From Chaetomium olivaceum (Eukaryota > Ascomycota > Sordariomycetes > Sordariales > Chaetomiaceae), in assembly GCA_039881045.1 (NCBI GenBank), contig JAYWVB010000061.1, positions 62,001 through 126,000 on the forward strand: a DNA stretch of 64,000 nt. The letters run 5' to 3'. The translations under genes were made by a program, and so were the position numbers. The notes beneath the pieces were generated by a model that ran no database searches, was not told the DNA's origin, and saw nothing but the letters and a program-made list of their open reading frames with translations. Below, in pieces: positions 37,272 through 46,582 of this stretch. The first letter of the stretch is position 1, and each line of letters starts with the position of its first letter.

Positions 37272-39547
37272 TGTCACGGCCCCCAAGATTCCCGTTTGGG
37301 CATCCATGGGTGCTGAAAGAAGTGTCTGTGTGCCCGGTAGTACGGTGTTGGTAGGTGAAACCAAAGCCAGTCTGGGGCTGAATGGGTTTGAGTGGCGTCT
37401 AAAAACGCTAGACCTGCCGCAACACGAAGCGCATTTGGTTTGTTGGTGATACGTGTTGTTTCTGTTGGTTGTGATTTAAGTTGGCACCATCACGGCCGCC
37501 GATCTTGGTGTTGTGAGTTAGTGCCGGGAGCTTGTTGGGAGACCGAAGACCCCGGACCCCACAGAGCGGCCGGGTCCGGATGAGATTGTCGGCGACTTGG
37601 CGGGAAGCCACCACGGCCGCTCCAGAATCCTTCTCTGTGGCTGTTCGACGGCCGAGGCGTTGACATGGAATGATGGAATCATTGAAAGGCACCGACCAAC
37701 CGACCAGCCGACCGGCCGGCAGGAGCAACATCCGATGTACAGATCGCATCCTTACCCCCCATAGTTATCATCCTTTTGGTCGGGGAATGAGAGCCAACAA
37801 AACTGCTGCCTTGCATTGGATCGGGCCTCTTGTCGTCCGAAGTAAATCCCTGCTCAACCTTCCTCGAACCTTCCTCTGATGGGAGTCAAGGTGAGAAGGA
37901 TGTTACAGTGGGCAACCTCGATTGGCTCACTCGCTCCACCCGTCTTCCTTCCTAATCGAAGAGTGCGAACGAGCCTCTCAACGGACCATCCGGTGTTTCG
38001 AGCTTCACATCACCTCAAACACGAAATATCTTTCAACTTAAGAGCAAGTTTATCTTATGATTTACTGGAATCCTGCCAAAGCGGCACTTGATACTGACGA
38101 GCTATTGGCTTCAAATGAGATTAACTTCCATTCCTCCCACCATCCTTCCTGCTTTGGTCTGAGAACAGCTTTTCTCTCTCACAAATATTCCGTCGGAGTT
38201 TTAAACAAACTGCCTGACTCCGAATCCGCAGCTTTCCACTGTCCTGGGCCCTGCGCTGTGTGCGGGTTTCTGCTTCTCAGTCAAAGAAGCCGATCACGGA
38301 CGTTGACGCTGACCCAGATCGATCCGCGCGGGGCCGTCATCAACAACCTTCTCCCCCCACGTTCTCGCAGTAGCCAGCTGCAGCCCGCTCTCCTCAGGCA
38401 ATGTGCCTAACGGTCAGCCCTACGGGTGTTAGCTTTATGCTTGCATTGCCGAAGTGTCTGTCAGACGGCTACTTGCGCCTGGTGGCCCCATCTCGGCGTT
38501 GCATCACCTGAAGCGAGTTAACCGGCCTAGCCCCGTTCCTTCGCATACCGGCCTGTTAGGAAGGGCTTACGATGATGACCAAAGATCTATCCGTAGAGGC
38601 CCGCAGGAGCAAATTGCCGGGGTTCGATACGCACGATTAGTGATGTCTATGTGGAGAGACTTCCCGTGGCCTCAGTGTTCTGAGGGCGGGCAGGGAAACT
38701 AGCGAGACCGTGAACAAGGACTGGGCTTTGTTGCGCGGACAAGGAGCTGCTTGTCTTCGGGGGCGCGACGGGCTGCTGGGCGGCAATGTTTGTCTCGAAA
38801 GACGAGTTCGACGAGTCCACGGAGCGAACAGTAGCAACGATGTAGGTTGGTCCAGGTGCGGGTGAGGTCCGGTCGAGTGAGACGAGAGTGACTGGCATCC
38901 AGCTGGTCCACACGGGTGAGCCCGATAGACAGTCACAGTGTACAGAAGACATCCACTCGACCGGTTGCTTCTACTCAACCTGTGGTTCCAGTCTTGTCTG
39001 TGATACGGACAGAGCACCACCCATTGGGACTGGATCGCATTACTCTAGTTAGAAACAATATCACGGCGACATGTCGACAACGCCAGAACAATAACACGCC
39101 GGTCACTTGTTTGCTTCAACCTTTCGAAACAATTCTCACTGTCCACATGTATTTGTTGTATTACCATTCGTTCAACTCCCCAAAGCAGCCCACCCAGCCA
39201 GCCAAAAAACCGCGTCCATTTCCTTCCCCATTTCACTCCTCGCATACAAATAAAACCATGCCCTGTCCATGCAAGAGAACAAGCAAAATAAGTAATACAG
39301 AGTGGCAGGGAGAGAAAACGAGAGAGACAGGGAGCTCATGTAGCCATACCAGTCTTCTTTTCTTCTGCCTTTTCATTTTCCCTTTTTTTGATCTCCCTCA
39401 CCCACCTCCACCCGTCACCACCATGCTCTGGTATCTCCCGACCCATTCTTAAGCCAAAAAAAAACCAATATATCCGCTCTCATCCCGCCTCTCGTCATCA
39501 GCATAGCATAGCCATCTCCCTTCCTTCACCCACCAATGGGCGAGTGA

Positions 39548-42500
39548 TCATGCGCCACCCCTAGCCCTCTTCCCTCCTCTGCCCCCTTCCCCAGGCCCGT
39601 CCGCCCCATCCCTAGGCCTCTTGTTCCCAGCACCGGCAGTGGGAGTGAAGTCCCCAGCACCGGGGTTCAACCCACCACCGCCACGACCGAATCCACCACG
39701 ACCGCGCTGTCCTTGACCGCCACGGCCTGGACCGGCTTGGTAGACACCCCCTCTGCCACGGTTCCCACCGCCGCCTCCACGGCTAGCCGGGACTGGGATG
39801 CCTCGCGGTTGTTGCCCTTGTTGGCCTTGTGGTTGCTGCTGCTGAGCTTGTTGTTGTTGGGGTTGCTGCTGCTGGGTTGCAGCGGGTTGCGGGAGGTTGC
39901 TGCTCGGGGCAGTAGCGGGTGCGCCGAAGGGGTTGTTGATAATAGGGGGCGGGATCCCAGTGGGTTTCGCCGGCTGCGGGAGCGCGGTCTGGGCGCCCGC
40001 CGCGGGTGCCGCAGGTTTGGGTTCCTCTTTGACGGGTGCAGCTTGGGAATCGTTAGCATCCGTGTCGAACGTTAACCCGAGCACGAAGGATGGGAGCATA
40101 CCTGAAGGAGCCTGACCAGCCTGGGCCGCAGTCGCTGGGGGTGTACCAGCAGGAGCTGGCTGCGCTGCCGCTGCTTGCGTGGCAGGCGCTTGCGCAGGGG
40201 CTGGAGGTGCCAGAGGCTTCGCATCTTTGGCGATGTTCCACACCTCGACCACAGGCCGTTGTGGCGTGTCCTTCGCCGCCGTCTCGACGACCGAAATCTT
40301 AGCTTGTGCCGTCTTAGCCTGCCGGTCCAGCATGTTGATCCGGAGTGCTGATTTCTTCTCGGCTAAAGCGCTTGACTGCTCCCGAGCGTTGGCAATCTTT
40401 TGCTCGTACTCGGCCTTCACCGTCACCTCGGCCTCCTCCTTGGCTTTCTTCGTCTCAGCAGCGACCATTCTCTTAACATTGGCCTTAACAATGCTTGAAA
40501 CGGTCGAGTTGGTGAGGACAAACTCCCGGATTTGTGCATCATTCAGCGAGCTGAAATCGGGAGCGGGGGTCTGCGGGGGGTTCGCCTCGGTCGACGGCTT
40601 GACAGGTGTCGAAGGCACGCCGTTCTTGGGCGCGGCGGTCTGCTGCTCGGCCCTGGCGATAGCAAGCTCTTGCTGAAGCTTAAGATTGAACTCCTCCTGC
40701 ATCTTCTCCTTCTCCTCTTGGGCCTGCTTCTCCATTGACTCCTTGGACTCAATGAGCTTCTTGTTCAATGCATTCTTCATCTTGTCAGACCGCTGCTTGA
40801 TGATGTTGTCGGACTGCTCTTCAAGCTCCCTGGCCTTCGCCTCAAATTCAGCTGCCTTGGCTTCGGCCGCGGCGATCTTCTCTTCCAGAGCCTTACGCTC
40901 TTCATCGGTGAGGCTAGTGGCCACCTGAGACGGCGCGGTAGCGACATCGGTCATGGCAACCTCGCCAGCGTTTGCAGCCGAAGCTTGTGCCAGGGCCTGG
41001 TCACGCTCGCCAATGGCCGTGGCGAGTTCGGCCCGAAGCTGTTCAACCTGGGCTTCCGCTGTGGCCTTTTGGGATGAGACAGTCTCCAATTCCTGCTTCA
41101 GGCTCTCAAGCTGCTGAGTAAGCTCTGCGATTTGGGCCGAGTCGACCACGGCCGGAGGCTGCTCCTCTGCTGGGGGTGCTGCCGTTTGCTGAGCCTGTTG
41201 AGCTTGTTGTTCGAGAGCGTGGTTCTTCTCGTTCAGATTGCCCAATTCTTGCTTGGCTGCTTCAAGCTCCTTCTCCACGCCGGCCAGCCGTTCGTTGACC
41301 GAGTTAAGGTTGTCCTGGAGAGTGCTCTTTTCCATATTCGCCTCATCGCGTTGAGACTTCATGTTCCTAAACCGCGTCTTGAAGTCCTCAGCAAAACGCT
41401 CCTTCATGGTCCTCCACTCGGCCGTCTTCGTCTCTAAGGTTTCCTCCAACTCCTTGACCTTCTGCTGTAGCGATTGCTCCGACTGTTTGAGGGCATCCCG
41501 CTCTGCTTCCAGACTCGTAATAGTCTCCTTGAGCTGTTCCGCCTCCTGGGGGTCAGCTTGACCATACTTGCTGAGAATCGACTCGATCCTCTTCTGCAAG
41601 CCCTCACGAGCCTCCTGAAGCTGCCGGATCTCCTGCTCCTTGAAGCCCTTGTCCAGATCGAGCTCTGAGATGCGAGCCTCGAGAGGCTGGATCTTAGCCT
41701 CCAGTTCCGAGATCTTCTCCGACTTCTTGACAAGCTGAGCCTGAGCCCGCTGGTTCTCATTGCGGAGAGTGACGTTGCTCTCGCGGATAAGGTTGAGCTC
41801 GTTGAGCTTGTCCATGAGCTCCTTGTGTGTAAGGGAGCTCCTGGAGCTATCAGCATGGGCCCTGCGTTCCTGGTCAAGCTTGAGACGGGCTTCGTCAAGC
41901 TGGGACTGAGAGTATTCGACTTGTTGTTGGAGTCTCTTGGCTTCCTGGAGTTTGATGTCGTACTGAACTTCGAGAATCTCCTTCTCCCGACGCAAGTAGT
42001 TGTTCAACTCACGTAGACCCTCGGTTGCGGTGTCTGCAACCGAGGCCAATGGGCCTTCCCCATCCACCTGAGCCCGGTTCTGTTGCAACGAGGTGATCTG
42101 GGAGGTGACGCTGTCGAGCTGCTTGTGCAACAGCTTGTTCTGTGCGTCCACATCCTCCCGCCTCGTCTTGATTTCCGAAATCTCCTGCTCGAGTTGTTGG
42201 CGGCGCTCCTCCCAGGACTGTTCGCTCTGGGCGAGGGAGAGTTTGGCGGACTCTGCCTCGGCTCTCCACGCGGCGGACTGGGTCCTGAGCTCATTATGCT
42301 CAGCGCGAATCTGTTGCAGAAGCTTGGCGGCTTCGGCATGCTTGACGAGCTCCTGTTCGTAATCTTGTTGAGCCTTCGTGGCGATCTCGGCTTGCGCACG
42401 CAGGTCTTGCTGGTGGAACCGCGCAGTCTCCTTGTAGCGCTCCTCCTCGTCCTTCAAACGAGCAATATCGCTGTTGAGCATCCGCTCCTTCTCCTCATAC

Positions 42501-45500
42501 TTCCTAACGACATCGCCCTGCGAATCCCGCAGCATGTTAAGCTCGTTATTTGAATTAGAGAGTTCCATCGTGAGTGCTTCGACACGTTGTTGCAGCTCGT
42601 TAGCGGCGTTCGTCTTGGTAGCGAGTGACGCATCCATTTCTTCGCGGTACTGGTCGTGGGACTCGTTGAGGCTGGTGAGCTCCTCCTCCATGTCCCTGCT
42701 GAGCTGCCTAAACTGCTCGGCCTGCTGCTTCGCGTTCTCGAGCTGGACATTGAGCAGATCCAGGCTATTCTTGAGTTCCTGAACCTCGTTTTCCAACTCT
42801 TCGATACGGGCTTGAGATTCCTGGTCGGTGGCGGATTGCTCGTTGAGAGTCCCAGGCCGGGAGTCGGCAGAGGACGGAGACGCTCGGCGCGCTCTTGGGC
42901 GTTCCGAAGCTCAATCTCTAACTCACCGACGCGAGCCTGAAGATGATCCCGAGTTGTCTTGACTTGAACATTCTCCTCCTTGATTTGGCCGATCATCGCG
43001 GTCAGCTCGTCAATCCGCTTTTGGAATTGCTGAGCATCGAACTCCTTCCGAAGCTGAATCTTCTTGCCCTCTTCCACCTCCTCGGAGAGCTTGCGCTTGG
43101 TGGTGGTGAGCTCACCATCCAAAGAGTCGATTTGAGCCTGCAGCCTGCGCCGAGTCTCCGAGTCGCCCAGCTCACGCTCATTCAAGAGCGACTGCTGGTT
43201 CGACAACATGGCGTTGAGCTTGGCTTTCTCCTGCGCGAGATCTTCATTGTCCTTGCTGAGGCGTTCCTGGATGGTCTTCCACAACTTCTTCTCAGCCCGA
43301 AGGTTCGCGCTTTCGCTCCGCAGACTCTCAGCTAGGCCGCGAGCCTCGACAAGGTCCTCGGCGACTTGCTGAGTGCGCATGTCCTGCTTGGCAGCCGACT
43401 CGGACAGAGACTGGTTCCGTTTCTGCAACTCCTGCAGCTCGCTTTGCAGTGCCTTGAAATTCGATTCTAGCATCTCATAGCGCTCAGTTGAAAGAGTGAG
43501 CTTGCTAGAGACGCGCGAGACCTCGCTCTGGAGAGATCCCTTCTCGGTCGACAACTTCTCAATCTGATCTTTCATGGCGTTCCTATCTGTGGACTGGTCG
43601 TTGCGGTAAGAGTCGAAATGCGCCTGCAGTTCCCTGAAGGCCACAGCCAAGTTCGCTTCTTCGGCATGCGGAGGCTGCTCAATGCTAGCGAGCACCTCAC
43701 GCTGAGCACCTTCCGGGGAAGACCAAGGGCTTGCTGAATTTCGGATGACGACGCCTTCTGCTGTAGCATGCGGCGGAACATATCACGCTCGGTCATGTAA
43801 CTCTTCATCCGCACAGTAATGGACTGCACCTCATCTTGGAGTGCTGAGACCGTACCCCGGAGTTCCTGAACCTCTTCGTGGTCCTGAGCGGCTTGTTGTT
43901 TGGCGGCCAAGGCCTCCTCGTTCTCCATCTTGGTGGCCAGTTCCCGGGTGAGCTTCAGCAACGCCTCGTTCTTCTCCTGCAGCTCAAAGATATCCTTGAA
44001 GGCAGTGAACCTCTCGGTAATGAAGCGATGTGTGTCGGACATGTCATCCAACGCATGCTCGGCAACCTCGCCGCGCTGAAGTCTTTCGAATTGTGCCGTC
44101 TCTTCGTCGGTGAGCTGATCCAGACCCTTCTCCCTGGCATGGATATTGAAGATGAGAACATGGATTTGTGTACTGAGGTCGCGGAGCTGTGTTTGGAGGA
44201 TCTTGATCTCAGCCTGTGCCGCGGCGGCAGCGCCCTCAGCTTTGCGTGCGATTTTGACGGCAGCATCTCGCTGCTCGTAAGATTGCTCCGCCAGTTCCGA
44301 CATGTGGGCGGATTCGTGCCGAAGACGTTCGTTTTCAGCCACTGTTTCCTCGTATTCGGGCATCTTGGCCTCCCAGATACCGAGGGCGTCGTCGAGCTCC
44401 TCTTGGAGCTTTTGATTCCGACGCTGCTCCCCGGTGAGTTGGGCCTTCACCTTGAAAAGTTCGTCGAGTGTCTCGGTGACACGGTGCGACGCCTTACCGC
44501 GCATCGACGCCGGTGTGCCGAATGGCGAAGACGGGCGAGCTAAGAAGGAGCCATTGGCGCGAGGGGTCTGGGGTGTTGAGCCAGGAACGCCGTTGTGAGA
44601 ATCGGCGATGGCCCTGAGACGGTCCGCTTCGGCCTGGAGTTCTTGGACCTGTTGCTCCGTTTGGGAGTGGTCCTCCTTCTCCTTCTCCAACTCACGCCGG
44701 ACGCGCCGAATCTCTTCCGCGCCATCGTCCTTGACTTGTTCGAGTCGAAGCTCGACCTCCTTCAGACGGTTCCGGTGGGTTTGCGACTGTTGGTCTTTCA
44801 ACTCAACCAGGCGCTTTGATGACTCGAGCTCCTGTCTGAAGCTCTCCTCGGCGCGGGCCGCAGATTCTTGCAGCTGTTGCACCTTGGTTAGGGCTTCTTC
44901 CGCTTTCGATTGAGCTTCCCCTAGCCGCTTGCGTAGTTGCTGCTCGGTCCGGGTCAGCGACTCGATGTTAGAAAGGGCTTCTTCGTTCTGCCGTTGCAGT
45001 TCGGCAATCCGGGCACCCTTTTCCTTCCGAATTTTGAGGCTCTCAGCTGTTTTGGTCTTGAGCTCGGCCTCGAACCAGTCGTTGTTCTTTTTCGAGAGCT
45101 CAAGCTCCTGCTTGAGAGACCCTTCGCGGTACTTGGCCGAGTTTGCTGCCGTCTGAGCGGTCTGGACAGACTGATTCAGAGTTGTAATTTCCTGGTTGAG
45201 CTTCAGAATCTTCTGATGCTGCTTCTGCAGCTCCTCGGCTAGGCTCGCGTTCGCTGTCGTCTTGGAATCGACGATGGCAAGGGTTTCGCGATTGGATGTC
45301 TCTAGGGAGGCGATGCGTGCCCGGAGTGTATCGATTTCCGAAAGCGATGTTGTCCCGGAGGACTTGAGAGTTTGAAGCTCATTTTCAAGTGCTCGACGGG
45401 CGGTCTCTGTGTTGGCAAACATGTTAGACAACGAACCCTATTGAGTAGCAATTGTTGCAATGCAAACATACCTTCATTTTGGAGTTTCTGCCGAACCTCC

Positions 45501-45754
45501 TCGACCTCCTTTAAAGCTTTATCGCTTGTCGCTTTGAATTGTTCGCATCTTGATTCCGCGCCTCTGTACGCGGCTTCTAGCTCGACACCGAGTTGGAATT
45601 TCTCCTGCTCGAGGTCGCGCAGCTTGGCGACAATGGCACCCAAGACCGATGACACAAGGTCGACTGTCGGTGCGGTCACAACCGCATCGAGGTCGAGCTC
45701 TGGCACGCCGGCATGCGTCGAGAGGTAGGCGAGGTCGACCTCCGCCGCCGCCAT
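39548..45754 (-). CDS. MLP1: Nuclear-basket coiled-coil protein MLP1/TPR (two apparent frameshifts)
   Basis: Filament protein of the nuclear pore basket, involved in mRNA export and quality control. Exon 1 is 45754-45472 (MAAAEVDLAYLSTHAG...). The 65-base intron 45471-45407 (GTATGT...TCTAAC...ACACAG) leads in phase to EETARRALENEL, and exon 2 runs to 39548. Nearly the whole length is heptad coiled coil rich in Glu, Gln, Leu and Lys. The C-terminal 350 residues are Ala/Pro/Gln-rich, then Gly/Arg-rich (GRGGVYQAG, GRGGFGRGGGG), with basic KRPR and KRAR signals at the end, the usual MLP1/TPR arrangement. The frame shifts twice: near 43715-43718 (run of four G; SEIQQALGLP to EGAQREVLASIE) and near 42845-42880 (AERLRPLPTP to RPGTLNEQSATDQ). 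One base added at each gives 2,047 residues, a normal length for the family. Both errors lie by C/G runs in otherwise intact coding sequence. Confidence 0.9.
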
Positions 45755-46582
45755 CGTGTTTCGCGGCGTGGGTATATTAGTGCATATGTAGGTAAGGATT
45801 GATTGACTAGTCGGACTATCGTCGGAAATGGAGATGATAGGAGATGGGAATCGATGCGCTTCTCGGTCCAGGCGGAATCGCGTGATTGTTGGATTGTTGG
45901 GTGGGAAGTTTTCCTTTGAAAGAGAGCTTCGAAGTTGGGAGCCTTTCTCACTGGCCGAAGCTGTTTTCGGCAAGAACCAGCCCCAGCCGCGAGCTTTCAC
46001 GCGGCAACCAATCAACACAGCGACGGTATTTGTGGGGCAACGACACAAAGGCTGGGAGCAGTCAGTCCGTGCGTGGGAGGCGGCCCACCTGGAAATGGAG
46101 TCGCTTTCCTTCCAGTCCCGGTCAACTGTTTCCATCGTACGGAATACCTTAGGTAAGGTACTTAAAAAACCTGAAAGTCTCTAAAGTATTCATTCCTAAC
46201 AAACACATCTCTGTACTATCCTTGTGACAAAATATCTCAATTCTGAAACGCCAAAATATCTGTACCAAGCAGAAGTTATTACTCGTCTACCATCATATTT
46301 CTTCGTTCATATCCACCCACACACACACACACACACGACAACCCGTCCAATCTCTTTAAGACGACTCAAACAGCCACCCCCAAATCCCATCTTGACCTGA
46401 TCATCTTACATATCTCTCTAAAATACACTATCTCTCTCTAATGCATCATATCACTAACCAACACAACCAGTCTAATTTGCAGTCTCAAATGCCCACATTA
46501 CATGTACAAAACAAACGCCCCAATTAAACTAAGGTATTCACATACTCCCCAACCTCTCCCTAAACGATACACCTCACAACGA
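45755..46582. other. MLP1 promoter and 3' region of the membrane-protein gene
   Basis: No gene seen. It separates two tandem - strand genes: MLP1 transcription starts here and the upstream neighbour ends at 46583. A (CA)n tract of about ten units lies at 46317-46336. Confidence 0.6.
46317..46336 (+). repeat. CA dinucleotide repeat
   Basis: About ten CA units in the 3' flank of the membrane-protein gene. Confidence 0.85.

Larger units (their letters stand above)
24793..38424 (+). repeat. Dispersed 10-base word CAGCCCTACG, six copies on one strand
   Basis: Exact copies start at 24793, 25573, 29477, 31791, 34790 and 38415, all on the + strand. None is inside a coding exon and I saw none elsewhere in the window. 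Three are followed by AG and two by GG. Three (24793, 29477, 31791) have GAACC within three bases upstream, giving GAACC-N(1-3)-CAGCCCTACG(A/G)G. Less than one copy per 64 kb is expected by chance. The coordinates mark the span from first to last copy, not a continuous repeat. Confidence 0.7.
34192..39547. other. 5.4 kb gene-poor convergent intergenic region
   Basis: No gene supported. The bZIP gene reads in from the left and MLP1 ends at 39548 on the other strand, so no promoter of either gene is needed here. It holds the (TG)39 tract, GGCAGT and GGCATGGCT short repeats directly after it, GTATGGA and ATTCCACTGCA tandem repeats, and two CAGCCCTACG copies (34790, 38415). Open frames through the TG tract translate to Cys-Val or His-Thr runs and are artefacts. 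Confidence 0.55.

Noticed and set aside
38600..38640. GGGGTTCGATACGC, possible tRNA T-arm
   Set aside because: The flanking bases do not pair into a T-stem and no D-arm precedes it at the right distance.
39713..43335. Many + strand open frames of 100-220 codons over MLP1
   Set aside because: Shadow frames antisense to a Leu/Glu-rich coiled-coil gene; Leu-rich products are the mirror of CTC/GAG codons.
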